Shown here: positions 34,199 through 42,847 of the stretch, piece after piece
Numbering within the stretch: position 1 is the stretch's first letter
Layout: each line of letters opens with the position of its first letter
Source of the DNA: Pseudoalteromonas rubra
Lineage (GTDB): Bacteria > Pseudomonadota > Gammaproteobacteria > Enterobacterales > Alteromonadaceae
DNA length: 64,000 nt
Direction of reading: 5' to 3'
NCBI RefSeq assembly: GCF_000238295.3
Contig: NZ_AHCD03000035.1
Coordinates: forward strand, 1,054,001-1,118,000
Translations under genes and position numbers: made by a program
Notes under the pieces: model-generated
What the model saw: the letters and a program-made list of their open reading frames with translations, nothing else
Databases searched by the model: none
Told to the model about the DNA's origin: nothing

Positions 34199-35253
34199 GA
34201 CTGAGTACGCCACTTTGCAGGGGTGAGGTGATGGTGTTTTTTAAAGGCAGCATAAAATGGAGCCCGGGTACCAAACCCAGAGCGAAAAGCAATCTCTTCC
34301 ACCGAATAACCGGTGCTTGTGAGCAGCTCAGCCGCCTGTCGGACACGAAAGCCATTGATATAGTCGTGATAACCTGTGCCAACATGTTCGTTTAACAACT
34401 GCGATAAATTATGTGGATTGAGCCCGACTCGCTTTGCCAATGTACCTAAGGTGAGTTCACTGTCCAGAAACAGTTGCTCATCATTCATCAGGGTATCCAG
34501 TTTGCGCCCATAATAGGCTGACAGCGCAGGCGTCAAACCCGACTTTTGGTACTTTTTGCGCACTGCCAGACGTTGCTGTTCGGTATAGATCACCTCAGGT
34601 GAACGGAGCACCTGCCAGGCTATCAGCAGTAAAAACAACTGCAACGCGATATTGATGAACACTCTGCTATGCGTCACAGACAGCGCTCCGGTTGAGTATG
34701 AAATATGATAGATAATTTCAAACATCAAGATCAGCATATTGAGGTAACACAAAGAGTGAAGCCAACGCAGTTTGACTGGCTCAGAGGCGCCTGATGTCTC
34801 GCTGAACAAATGAGATGTTTGTTTTAACCTGAGACAGGCGGCAATGACATAGATTAGCTCAGCTGGTGCAACTAGCATCAGGGCTGTTTTATGCGCCATT
34901 AACGGCACTGTGAGCACTGACGTCTTGACCAGCACAATGTGCAACAAAAACAAGCCAGCAGGCAAGAAGAGTAAACACCGCTGTCGCTGACTGGCAGTCT
35001 GTTGAAGGGTCTGAGATCCCACGTATAAATAAAAAAACGGACCCAGCATCAGTGCCATTGGCACGATAAAAAGGTGTAAGGTGTCACGGGTATCACTGGC
35101 AATATCCAGCAGCTGCACCAGCCCAATTAACGCAAAATAGCTCAGCAGATAACGGCTGTTTTTACGTATTTTGTGATCCAAAGACAGCAATAAAAACGCA
35201 AATAACAGGCAGGTTGTCGCGCTACTTGCCAAAATAAGGTCTTGAAATGACAC
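34147..35253 (-). CDS. Membrane-bound AraC-family transcriptional regulator
   Basis: A 368-residue protein with seven or so N-terminal membrane segments (about residues 5-215) and a C-terminal AraC DNA-binding domain with two helix-turn-helix units ('LTLGTLAKRVGLNPHNLSQL', 'YSVEEIAFRSGFGTRAPFYA'). Start is GTG with a GAGGT ribosome binding site. Membrane AraC proteins of this layout are thought to sense envelope or extracellular signals directly. It converges on the DUF418 gene with a 52-bp coding overlap, so antisense effects are possible. Confidence 0.87.
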   Translation of the reverse strand: MSFQDLILASSATTCLLFAFLLLSLDHKIRKNSRYLLSYFALIGLVQLLDIASDTRDTLHLFIVPMALMLGPFFYLYVGSQTLQQTASQRQRCLLFLPAGLFLLHIVLVKTSVLTVPLMAHKTALMLVAPAELIYVIAACLRLKQTSHLFSETSGASEPVKLRWLHSLCYLNMLILMFEIIYHISYSTGALSVTHSRVFINIALQLFLLLIAWQVLRSPEVIYTEQQRLAVRKKYQKSGLTPALSAYYGRKLDTLMNDEQLFLDSELTLGTLAKRVGLNPHNLSQLLNEHVGTGYHDYINGFRVRQAAELLTSTGYSVEEIAFRSGFGTRAPFYAAFKKHHHLTPAKWRTQSQRPDSLRQSNSTGPEE

Positions 35254-35268
35254 CTGTACCTCAGCGTG

Positions 35269-35676
35269 TTAACTCAGCCCAGTGGGGTTTTGAGCCAATA
35301 AATTCTGCAAAGATAAAAACAAGGGCTGCGGCAAAGTATCGGGTGAGAACCAGCGCCACTGCAAACATTTATCAGGCTCCAGTAACTGAGCTTCACCCTC
35401 TAAGCACTCTCCCAGCACAAATAAGGTGATGTAGTGCTTACCTTCGGATTCAAAAACATCATTGGTGTATTCCAATTGTGTGATCCGGGTCAGTTCAAGT
35501 CCGGTCTCTTCCAGTACTTCACGTCGCGCACACTGCTCTATCGTCTCTCCCACTTCAAGATGACCGCCTGGCGTCGCCCAGGTGTGGGCACCATGCGCAC
35601 CAATGCGTTCACCCAGTAAGATTTGTCCCCGGCGTTTAATCACCACAGCCACACCAACTCGTACAACAGACTGCAT
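35269..35676 (-). CDS. Nudix hydrolase
   Basis: A 135-residue Nudix-fold enzyme. The Nudix box GX5EX7REUXEEXGU is complete in 'GHLEVGETIEQCARREVLEE' followed by TGLEL. It probably hydrolyses a nucleoside diphosphate derivative; the closest general type is MutT/NudJ-like, but the substrate cannot be told. It lies 15 bp upstream of the AraC-type gene on the same strand and may be co-transcribed. Confidence 0.88.
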   Translation of the reverse strand: MQSVVRVGVAVVIKRRGQILLGERIGAHGAHTWATPGGHLEVGETIEQCARREVLEETGLELTRITQLEYTNDVFESEGKHYITLFVLGECLEGEAQLLEPDKCLQWRWFSPDTLPQPLFLSLQNLLAQNPTGLS

Positions 35677-35851
35677 TGCTCATTTTTCCTTATACTATTG
35701 AGTGGCACAGAAGATACCACATTTAATCTCTGAAACACCTCTGTCCCTGAAACTAATATTACATTCAGCAGTCAAACTGCACGACTAGTCTGAAACCAGT
35801 TGCCCGGATGCATTGACAAAGCCATAATAATGGGCAAAAAAAGGAACACTT

Positions 35852-36364
35852 ATGTTAAACAAACTTGCTGAATTTTCTCGTACCCGGCTTGCATGGGGCT
35901 TACTGTTTTTTTCTGCTTTTGTGCTAGAAGCTATCGCCCTGTATTTCCAGTATGGAATGGGTCTTGAGCCCTGTATCATGTGTATTTATCAACGTACAGC
36001 CACATTGGGTATTGTCGCCGCGGGCTTGATTGGACTGGCTTCACCAGCGAGCCTGCCTGTAAGAGTCATTGCCTTGAGCTGCTGGGGCATATCGGCCATT
36101 TGGGGCTGGCTACTGGCAAAAGAGCACATCAGTATGCAAACTACCACAGATCCTTTTGCTTTTACCTGTGACTTTGTACCTAATTTTCCAAGTTTTATGC
36201 CCCTGCATGAATGGCTCCCGGCCTTCTTCGCGGCAACCGGCGATTGTGGTAATATAGATTGGTTTTTCGCAGGCTTGTCGATGCCTGGCTGGATGGAAGT
36301 CATATTTGCACTTTACAGCCTCTGTTTTATCGCCTTTGCCGCTGTATTTATTGCTAAAAGATGA
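35852..36364 (+). CDS. dsbB: Disulfide bond formation protein DsbB
   Basis: A 170-residue inner membrane protein with four membrane segments that reoxidises DsbA and passes electrons to quinone. The first cysteine pair is in 'GLEPCIMCIYQR', and the second periplasmic loop carries the other pair in 'FTCDFVPNFPSF' and 'TGDCGNIDWFF'. Ribosome binding site AAAGGAA. Followed 7 bp later by a small membrane protein gene. Confidence 0.95.
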   Translation: MLNKLAEFSRTRLAWGLLFFSAFVLEAIALYFQYGMGLEPCIMCIYQRTATLGIVAAGLIGLASPASLPVRVIALSCWGISAIWGWLLAKEHISMQTTTDPFAFTCDFVPNFPSFMPLHEWLPAFFAATGDCGNIDWFFAGLSMPGWMEVIFALYSLCFIAFAAVFIAKR

Positions 36365-36371
36365 GAAGTAA

Positions 36372-36674
36372 ATGGTTTTCAGACTCAGTAAACTTGCCGA
36401 ATTAAATGACTTTGCACTGCGCGATAAACAACGTATCAAAGCACTGGCTTTGGCCCAGCTGTCAGCATCGCACAAGATTCTGCTTAATATCGCCAAGCTT
36501 TTGCTACTGACGCCACTGTTTATGGCACTGGCGTTTATAGAGGGCTGGCTACTGTTACCTGTGCTACTTGTGTGTGGACTGGCGTACCCTCTGCTCACCG
36601 TACCACTGGAAATACAGTTCGCCCGGCCTCATTTGCACCATGCGATTTCAGAGTTCCGTAAAACACACTCCTAA
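36372..36674 (+). CDS. Hypothetical small membrane protein downstream of dsbB
   Basis: A 100-residue protein I do not recognise. An amphipathic N-terminal region ('FALRDKQRIKALALAQLS') is followed by two closely spaced membrane segments (about residues 39-58 and 60-76). It starts 7 bp after dsbB and is probably co-transcribed, so a link with envelope processes is possible but not shown. Confidence 0.7.
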   Translation: MVFRLSKLAELNDFALRDKQRIKALALAQLSASHKILLNIAKLLLLTPLFMALAFIEGWLLLPVLLVCGLAYPLLTVPLEIQFARPHLHHAISEFRKTHS

Positions 36675-36697
36675 AAAAGTGGTGCACCGCACCACTT
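36673..36697 (-). terminator. Rho-independent terminator of the 52-codon peptide gene
   Basis: AAGTGGTGC-ACC-GCACCACTT is a perfect 9-bp stem. On the minus strand it is followed by six T, so it terminates leftward transcription from the small peptide gene, 23 bases after its stop codon. On the plus strand the T-run is missing, which means it is not built for the hypothetical gene ending at 36674. Confidence 0.8.
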
Positions 36698-36719
36698 AAC
36701 TACTCGTCAGCCTCTGGCG

Positions 36720-36878
36720 CTATGCGCGGCACTCAGGTCCTTTACTCAACTCTTCACACCACACCGTCCAAGGCTTAGTCGTGTATCCACCTCCCACCTG
36801 AGGTGTATTGACCTGGTCCAATTGTTTATGTTGTTTATTCAGACGCTTTAGTTTGCTGGTTTTCAACTGTAGTTTCAT
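36720..36878 (-). CDS. 52-residue peptide with double-glycine-like leader (candidate modified or exported peptide precursor)
   Basis: A short frame with ATG at 36878 and a strong ribosome binding site (AAGGAAG, 7 bases upstream). The product begins 'MKLQLKTSKLKRLN', a basic amphipathic leader like those of some ribosomal peptide precursors, has 'TPQVGGG' near residues 25-31, and ends in a core of about 21 residues with two cysteines (C41, C50; 'WTVWCEELSKGPECRA'). A terminator directly follows on the same strand, and a promoter-like TTGCTA-N18-TATGGT lies upstream. The gene is divergent from a TonB-dependent receptor. No modification enzyme or peptidase-transporter gene is adjacent. I do not recognise a named family; function is unknown. 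Confidence 0.65.
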   Translation of the reverse strand: MKLQLKTSKLKRLNKQHKQLDQVNTPQVGGGYTTKPWTVWCEELSKGPECRA

Positions 36879-37173
36879 GGTTTAGCTTCCTTCTCGGTTA
36901 TTGTTTCATAACCATAAAATCACAAAAATCCGGATAGCAACAAGTACAAAAAACACTCAAATGTTACAAATTAATGCATTCGACACACCCCATCACATTA
37001 TTGAGATTTACTGATCACTCTGCTGACGCTCTGCTGCCTGGCTGAGTTAAGACACTAGCCCTGCGGGCCACAATTTAGCTGCTATACTCAATGGCAACGA
37101 TCCGATAGATGGGGTCATTAGAGCTGGATTATTCTCCAGGGAGTAGGAATAATTGTCATTAATAAGGTACTGA
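36879..37173. promoter_or_regulatory. Divergent promoter region between peptide gene and receptor gene
   Basis: This 295-bp gap holds promoter-like elements for the leftward peptide gene and a ribosome binding site (AAGG) for the rightward receptor. I see no Fur box. A short hairpin GCCC-TGC-GGGC lies near 37051. No other coding frame is convincing. Confidence 0.4.
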
Positions 37174-39525
37174 ATGAACAATAAACTCCCCAGCATCGCG
37201 CGCTTATGCGCAAGTTGTGTGCTGTTTAGCTCAATTTCCTGGGCCGATATACAGCCCGATAGTGACAACGACGTATTTGCTTTATCTATTGATGAGCTGA
37301 TGGAAGTCACCGTTGAGGCACGTAAAGTCAAAGAGAATGCATTGGCTATCCCCGTCTCAATTTCTGTTATGTCTGAACAATTTCTGCGCGAACGCAACGC
37401 CAATACTTTGCTGGAGGCCGCGTACTTTATCCCCAATATAGATATCACCACAGTTGGCGAAAATTCTGGCTGTACACACTGCGCCAACATAACCATCCGT
37501 GGCATTGGACAGGTTGACCCACTGCCCACGGTTGACCCTAGTGTAGGGCTCTACCTCGACGGGGTCTACTATGCTCGTTCCCCGGGGGGGATTTTTGACC
37601 TGTACGATGTGCGTCAGGTAGAAGTACTGCGAGGCCCACAGGGCGCCATTTTCGGTAAAAATACCATAGGTGGTGCAGTCACAATCTACACGCACGACCC
37701 CATCGCGGATACTTTTGCAGATGGCGAAATCACGCTGGGCGCTTTTGAACGCCGAGATGCCCGTATGCGCGCCAACCTTGAACTCAGCGACTCACTCAGT
37801 AGCCGCCTGACATTCACTCACCTCAATCGGGATGGTTTTGTCAGGCGTGATAATGGTGAGTTTGAGGGCGGGCAAGATGAATGGGCTGTCACCGCCAAAT
37901 TTCGTTATCAGATAACACCAAATTTAACGGCGCAGTTGTCTCTGGATCAGCGCAGAATTAATTCAGGGTCCGCACCGTCTATCCTTGCAGCAAAAAACGA
38001 TCAGGCCGACTTGCTGGTGCTGTACAACGATCTGGTCACACAAAGTGGCGTTGCTGACCCTTATCCGCCGTTGCAGATCTTCGGCTCATCACACCAAAGT
38101 GCTTCGCTCGGTACCAACTTTAACACACTGGATCAATCCGGGGCTTTACTCTCTGTCGAATGGCAAACCCCGCAACAGTGGCAAGTAAAGTCATTAACTG
38201 CCTATCGGGAGTTCTACGCAACCTATGGCCGGGATTTCGATAATAATCCCGCTGTGATTGGTGATACACAGGACTTTCAGCGCCAGTTTCAGTTCAGTCA
38301 GGAGCTGAATATCAGCGGCAGTGCCCTGGATGATCAACTCAGTTGGTTAGTCGGCTTATTCCACTTTGATGAACACATCAATCATCTCACTGATCTGGTC
38401 TTTATTGGTGGACTATATCAGGCATTGGAAAATGTACCAGGGCCGTTAGATGGCTCGCCACTGAGCAACCCCACCAGCATAGGCGGGCCTGGTAACCCGC
38501 TCAATATTGGTCTGGACATAGACAGTGGTTTTGATAATGAAGTAGACATTAACAGTACCGCTATATATACCCATGCCAAATACGCACTGACACGCCACTG
38601 GTCTTTTCACCTTGGAGGGCGCCTCACATTCGAAGATAAGATGCAACAGGTGCAAAGTGACGCTGACAATGCCGGGGTCATTTTGATTGACAGAACGCTG
38701 CAAACTCAGGGGCAAAAAAACGGCGGTCCTATTGAACGAAGCTGGCGCGTGTTTTCTCCGCAAGGCGGAATAGAGTATCACTTCAGCGACAAACACTTTG
38801 TCTATTTGAGTGCATCACGGGGCTTTAAATCAGGCGGGTTTAACGGCATTCCGAATTCACCAACTTCAGCTCAGCCATTTGACCCCGAATACCTGACAGC
38901 TTATGAACTGGGCTATAAGACCAAATTGCTGGCAGACACCCTTCAGCTCAGCGTAGCGGCTTTTGATATGCAACACAAAGCCATGCAGCTAAGGGGCGGC
39001 CAATCGACAGAAGCCGGCCTTGAGATCTTTATCGACAATGTCGGAGAAACCAGTATTCGGGGTATTGAAGCCAGTTTTGAGGCCATACCTACACACGACT
39101 GGCACCTTTCCGGTAACCTGTCGTATACCGATGCCCAATTTGATTCAGTCGGTACAGCCACGCAGGTAACAACAGACAGTACAGTAATGCGTTCACCGCG
39201 CTGGACTGCAGCATTAGGATTACGTTACCACTGGCCGATTGCACAGCGGCACCCGGTAAAGCTATCACTTAACTGGGGCTTTCGCAGCAAAACGTATAAC
39301 GATGTTTATAATACTGAACTTGGTGCGCAAGGCAGTTTTGCTTTGTTAAATGCACGTATCAGCCATGCCATCACAGCCCAAATGGAAGTTGCACTCTTTG
39401 TACGCAACCTCACAGATAAACGGGTATTGATTGGTGGTAATGACTTTACCGAAGTATTCGGGGTCGCGGAGCATTACCTGGCTCCTCCCAGAGAGTGGGG
39501 TGTCTCCCTGTCTTACCAATTTTAA
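37174..39525 (+). CDS. TonB-dependent outer membrane receptor
   Basis: A 783-residue receptor with a signal peptide (cut near residue 24), a TonB-box-like segment ('LMEVTVEARKVKENA'), a plug domain ('ITIRGIGQVDPLPTVDPSVG', 'VEVLRGPQGAIFGKNTIGG') and a 22-strand-type barrel ending in 'GVSLSYQF' with terminal Phe. The plug has an unusual Cys pair ('SGCTHCANITIRG'). No Fur box precedes it, so iron is not clearly the substrate. It is followed at once by a periplasmic binding-like gene and is divergent from a small cysteine-containing peptide gene. Confidence 0.9.
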   Translation: MNNKLPSIARLCASCVLFSSISWADIQPDSDNDVFALSIDELMEVTVEARKVKENALAIPVSISVMSEQFLRERNANTLLEAAYFIPNIDITTVGENSGCTHCANITIRGIGQVDPLPTVDPSVGLYLDGVYYARSPGGIFDLYDVRQVEVLRGPQGAIFGKNTIGGAVTIYTHDPIADTFADGEITLGAFERRDARMRANLELSDSLSSRLTFTHLNRDGFVRRDNGEFEGGQDEWAVTAKFRYQITPNLTAQLSLDQRRINSGSAPSILAAKNDQADLLVLYNDLVTQSGVADPYPPLQIFGSSHQSASLGTNFNTLDQSGALLSVEWQTPQQWQVKSLTAYREFYATYGRDFDNNPAVIGDTQDFQRQFQFSQELNISGSALDDQLSWLVGLFHFDEHINHLTDLVFIGGLYQALENVPGPLDGSPLSNPTSIGGPGNPLNIGLDIDSGFDNEVDINSTAIYTHAKYALTRHWSFHLGGRLTFEDKMQQVQSDADNAGVILIDRTLQTQGQKNGGPIERSWRVFSPQGGIEYHFSDKHFVYLSASRGFKSGGFNGIPNSPTSAQPFDPEYLTAYELGYKTKLLADTLQLSVAAFDMQHKAMQLRGGQSTEAGLEIFIDNVGETSIRGIEASFEAIPTHDWHLSGNLSYTDAQFDSVGTATQVTTDSTVMRSPRWTAALGLRYHWPIAQRHPVKLSLNWGFRSKTYNDVYNTELGAQGSFALLNARISHAITAQMEVALFVRNLTDKRVLIGGNDFTEVFGVAEHYLAPPREWGVSLSYQF

Positions 39526-39536
39526 AGATGTACATT

Positions 39537-40448
39537 ATGATGACAATCACGCAGTCTGTTTTACTCATAATCATGATGGTTTTACATAGCTGGATTGCAT
39601 TTTCAGCAAGTGCTCAGGTCCAGCTACTTAGCGATGACCCGCTCGACATCGAGATGGTTTTTTCACAACAGCCTCTGGATATATCCACAGACTCAAACAA
39701 CCTGGTGCTGAATTACATCTTAAAAACTGCCCCTTCATTTTTCCGCCCGCCTTTGCTGCTTGCGCCGGGTACACGCATCGATCAGCTGCTCCAAAGTAAC
39801 CTACCCTTTTGCGCCCTAAACCGGATAAAAACTCGCCAGCGAGCAAAACAATATTTATTCAGTTTGCCTGTGCACCTTTATCCCAGCCACAGGTTGTACT
39901 TTTTACCACTGAATATTGAACTTGCCCCTTTTCTCAATGAACAGGGGCAACTGACTGACCTTATTGCCCTACTCCAGGCACACCCCAGAACCACCTTGCT
40001 CACGGAGGCACAGCGCTCATACGGCGATTACCTGGATACACAGCTGGCCAGGGTTGATAAAACTCAGTTAATCAGGCGTCCTGGCGGTGACAGCTATAAA
40101 GCAACCATCACCATGTTCGAGCGAGGCCGGGTGAGTTTTATTCTGACTTACCCCACAACGATTCAACGCTATGCGAGCAAGTTGACACTTGAGCAGGTAC
40201 ATAGCATCGAAATCGCAAACAACCCGCCTTTTGTTCTTGGCCACATTGCCTGCTCTGATACCCCCGAAACCCGGCAATTTCTTAAAGTTGTCAACACCGC
40301 ACTGCGGCACTTATACCAAACAGCGCGTTTTTATGAGCTGCATCTACGCTACCTTCCTGAGTCAGAGCGTGATTACTTTAAGTTACAACTCGAACAACAA
40401 ATCACCAAAGCACAATTGAATAATCAAGACATGTACCCGGCAAGATAA
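39537..40448 (+). CDS. Periplasmic solute-binding-like protein
   Basis: A 303-residue exported protein with a hydrophobic signal peptide ('TQSVLLIIMMVLHSWIAFSA'). The fold pattern ('VLNYILKTAPSFFRP', 'GRVSFILTYPTTIQRY', 'FLKVVNTALRHLYQTARF') resembles the bacterial extracellular solute-binding domain of family 3 type often found in Alteromonadales without a transporter. Start chosen at 39537; an ATG three codons upstream is equally possible. It begins 11 bp after the receptor gene and is probably co-transcribed, which suggests a shared ligand. Confidence 0.72.
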   Translation: MMTITQSVLLIIMMVLHSWIAFSASAQVQLLSDDPLDIEMVFSQQPLDISTDSNNLVLNYILKTAPSFFRPPLLLAPGTRIDQLLQSNLPFCALNRIKTRQRAKQYLFSLPVHLYPSHRLYFLPLNIELAPFLNEQGQLTDLIALLQAHPRTTLLTEAQRSYGDYLDTQLARVDKTQLIRRPGGDSYKATITMFERGRVSFILTYPTTIQRYASKLTLEQVHSIEIANNPPFVLGHIACSDTPETRQFLKVVNTALRHLYQTARFYELHLRYLPESERDYFKLQLEQQITKAQLNNQDMYPAR

Positions 40449-40450
40449 TA

Positions 40451-40472
40451 AAAAGAGCAGCCTAAGCTGCTC
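40451..40472 (-). terminator. Terminator after the ComEA-like gene
   Basis: GAGCAGC-CTAA-GCTGCTC is a 7-bp stem; on the minus strand it is followed by five T. It lies between the convergent solute-binding-like and ComEA-like genes. Confidence 0.8.
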
Positions 40473-40503
40473 CTGGAGATGACCAGACTAAACTGGAACA
40501 ACG

Positions 40504-40797
40504 CTAAAATGATACCCTGCCTTTAAGTTTGGCAAGAATGTTCACACCTATTCCGTTTACCCGTAACAAAGCATCCATATCCTGAAAGTCTCCCGCTTCT
40601 TCGCGAGAGCGAACAATCGCCTGTGCTTTTTTCATGCCAATACCAGGTAAACGGGTTAGCTCTTCTGCACTGGCGTGGTTTACATTCACCACGGCATCAG
40701 CAACTTGCTGGGTTGTAGCAGATGCTTGCTCGGGTTGAGCCATAATTGGCAGTGCCGCAGACAGCGCCAATGTCGCTAAAAGTGTTTTGATATTCAT
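40504..40797 (-). CDS. ComEA-like helix-hairpin-helix protein
   Basis: A 97-residue exported protein with a signal peptide (about residues 1-20) and tandem helix-hairpin-helix motifs ('LTRLPGIGMKKAQAIVRSRE' and 'VNGIGVNILAKLKG'). It matches short ComEA/YbaV proteins, which bind DNA in the periplasm and in some species aid DNA uptake. The ATG at 40797 has a GAGGGA ribosome binding site; an ATG five codons upstream is less likely. No other competence gene is adjacent. Confidence 0.87.
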   Translation of the reverse strand: MNIKTLLATLALSAALPIMAQPEQASATTQQVADAVVNVNHASAEELTRLPGIGMKKAQAIVRSREEAGDFQDMDALLRVNGIGVNILAKLKGRVSF

Positions 40798-41168
40798 CGT
40801 GAGATCCCTCAATTAAAATGTCCATTTTTAAAGTATGCATTGCAATGTGCATGCACAGTTAAAATAAAGTAAACACAGAGAAATATGTCAAAATTATGTC
40901 TGCTTTTTCTGTTGCTAATTTTTCATCTCACTCTGTTATGCTAATTTTTAGAAACTATGCTAAAGGCAACCTGACACCATCCAATGAGAGCAAACAGACT
41001 ATCAATATCAATTTGTTTTTATTGATAAAGTCGACATTAGATACGTGCTCATTATGTATATCAATGACACCTGGTTCCGCGGTATCGGTACATAACAGCA
41101 CTTTATCAGTTGTAATTCTTGACAAATCAAGCTACTGTACATAAAAACAGTGTTCGTGGAGAGTGATC
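40798..41168. other. 371-bp intergenic region with yebG promoter
   Basis: The AT-rich gap between the ComEA-like gene and yebG. A plus-strand open frame at 40896-41144 overlaps the yebG promoter, has no ribosome binding site and reads like noncoding sequence, so I do not call it. The right end carries TTGACA (41119-41124) and the LexA box. Otherwise I see only short palindromes such as CATTGCAATG near 40840. Confidence 0.5.
41133..41152 (+). promoter_or_regulatory. LexA (SOS) box of yebG
   Basis: TACTGTACATAAAAACAGTG fits the gammaproteobacterial LexA consensus TACTGTATATATATACAGTA, with both CTGT and ACAG arms exact and eight bases between them. It overlaps the promoter 16-36 bp upstream of the yebG start, the right place for repression. 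yebG is a known SOS gene in E. coli. Confidence 0.88.
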
Positions 41169-41480
41169 ATGGCGGTTATCGTTAAGTATGTGGTAGAAAG
41201 AAATGGAGTAGAGCGTATGACGTTTACCAGCAAAAAAGAGGCTGATGCTTATGATAAAATGCTGGATGTTGCAGAAGCGCTTGAAGGCATGTTAGAAAAA
41301 GTGGATGTTCCACTCAGTGAGCAACAAGTTGAGTCGCTCGCATTGGAAATTGCCAAACAAAAAGACGATTTTGTGGCCATCCTGAAAGGCGGAAAAGTGT
41401 CAACAAAGAAAGACACTGAGGAAAAACCCGCTAACAAGAAAGGGGATGACGATAAAGTCACGGCCATTAAACAGGCCTAA
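41169..41480 (+). CDS. yebG: DNA damage-inducible protein YebG
   Basis: A 103-residue SOS-response protein. The N-terminus 'MAVIVKYVVERNGVERMTFT' and 'SKKEADAYDKMLDVAEALE' match E. coli YebG; the C-terminal tail is charged and variable. Its biochemical role is not known. Start at ATG 41169 with GGAG ribosome binding site. A LexA box lies directly upstream, and a terminator follows. Confidence 0.93.
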   Translation: MAVIVKYVVERNGVERMTFTSKKEADAYDKMLDVAEALEGMLEKVDVPLSEQQVESLALEIAKQKDDFVAILKGGKVSTKKDTEEKPANKKGDDDKVTAIKQA

Positions 41481-41499
41481 TGTCTCAGACCATACCTAC

Positions 41500-41536
41500 A
41501 AAAAAGCCAGCTCTTTCGAAGGAGCTGGCTTTTTTA
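41500..41536. terminator. Bidirectional terminator between yebG and aspC
   Basis: AAAAAAGCCAGCTC, an 8-base loop and GAGCTGGCTTTTTT form a strong stem with A/T runs between the convergent genes. Confidence 0.9.
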
Positions 41537-41548
41537 GTAGAAATAAGC

Positions 41549-42742
41549 TTATTTCAGAACAGTCGCAACTGCATCCGCAAAGTAATTGATGTTGTCTTTG
41601 CTCACACCTGCCACGTTTACACGGCTGGAACCCACAATATAGATTGAGTATTCCTCACGTAATCTGTCGATTTGTGCCTTGTTTATGCCCAAGAATGAGA
41701 ACATCCCGTTCTGACTTTCAATGAAAGAGAAGTCCTGCCCTGTGCCTTTAGCGTTCAAGTTGTCTTTAAGCAGGCTACGCAGACCATTAATACGATCACG
41801 CATTTCAGCCAGCTCCTGATGCCACTCCTGAGTCAGCTCCTCGCTACCCAGAATCGTGTTAACAATGTCCGCACCGTGTGCCGGTGGCATTGAATAAATG
41901 CTGCGTACAACGCTAAGTAGCACTGAGTTGGCAACATCCGCCACAGCAGCATCCTTAGCAATGAATGAGCATGCCCCGATGCGTTCACGGTAAAGCCCAA
42001 AGTTCTTAGAGCATGAAGAACAGATCAGCATCTCGTCGACCGTTGAAGCCAACAAACGCAGGCCCTGAGCGTCTTCTTCCAGGCCGCTTCCAAAACCCTG
42101 ATAAGCAATGTCAACAAGTGGTGTAAAGCCCACATCTTTCGCTAACTCAGCAACGATTTGCCATTGCTCTGCGTTTAAATCCATACCGCTTGGATTATGA
42201 CAACATGCGTGGAGCAACACGATATCGCCTTTTGGTACCTGCTTCAGCGCTTCGATCATTTCATCGAACAACAGGCCTTTGTTTTCATAGTCATAGTATG
42301 GGTATTCTTTGACTGTCAAACCAGCAGCTTCAAACAGGCTGATGTGGTTCGCCCAAGTTGGTGTAGTAACCCATACAGTGGCATCTGTATTACAGCGCTT
42401 AATAAATTCCGCTGCAACACGCAAGGCACCTGTACCACCTGGCGCTTGAGCTGTTCTGGTGCGGTTAGCCAGTAAGGCCGGGTGCTCATTACCCAGCAGC
42501 AGCTTTTCCATCTTGTCGCAGTAATCCAGGTTACCCGCTAAACCAATGTAAGATTTGGTTGTTTCATTTTCCAGACGAAACGCTTCAGCCTTTTTTACCG
42601 CCTTCAGAACCGGGGTATGACCCTGCTCGTCTTTATACACCCCAACCCCTAGGTCAATCTTATTTGGGTTAGTATCTTTTTTATAGGCGGCCATCAGGCC
42701 CAGGATTGGATCCGTCGGAAGTGGTTTTAGTTCTGAAAACAT
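41549..42742 (-). CDS. aspC: Aspartate/aromatic aminotransferase
   Basis: A 397-residue class I PLP-dependent aminotransferase that interconverts aspartate and oxaloacetate with glutamate, and probably also acts on aromatic amino acids. The PLP lysine is in 'CSSCSKNFGLYRERIGACSF', the substrate and cofactor region is 'LLHACCHNPSGMDLNAEQW', and the C-terminal arginine region is 'IYIVGSSRVNVAGV'. The length and motifs fit AspC/TyrB; the exact preference is not decided by sequence. Confidence 0.92.
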   Translation of the reverse strand: MFSELKPLPTDPILGLMAAYKKDTNPNKIDLGVGVYKDEQGHTPVLKAVKKAEAFRLENETTKSYIGLAGNLDYCDKMEKLLLGNEHPALLANRTRTAQAPGGTGALRVAAEFIKRCNTDATVWVTTPTWANHISLFEAAGLTVKEYPYYDYENKGLLFDEMIEALKQVPKGDIVLLHACCHNPSGMDLNAEQWQIVAELAKDVGFTPLVDIAYQGFGSGLEEDAQGLRLLASTVDEMLICSSCSKNFGLYRERIGACSFIAKDAAVADVANSVLLSVVRSIYSMPPAHGADIVNTILGSEELTQEWHQELAEMRDRINGLRSLLKDNLNAKGTGQDFSFIESQNGMFSFLGINKAQIDRLREEYSIYIVGSSRVNVAGVSKDNINYFADAVATVLK

Positions 42743-42847
42743 GGTTCTCTCTTTTCCTAATTAACGTAAACGAGGTTTTCTGACTCGTTTGTCACGGGGT
42801 TAACTCTGAGCTCATATTAACATAAGTTGTCGCGAAGACGAGCCCGC

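Noticed and set aside
40896..41144. 82-residue plus-strand frame between the ComEA-like gene and yebG
   Set aside because: Overlaps the yebG promoter and LexA box, has no ribosome binding site and shows noncoding-like composition.
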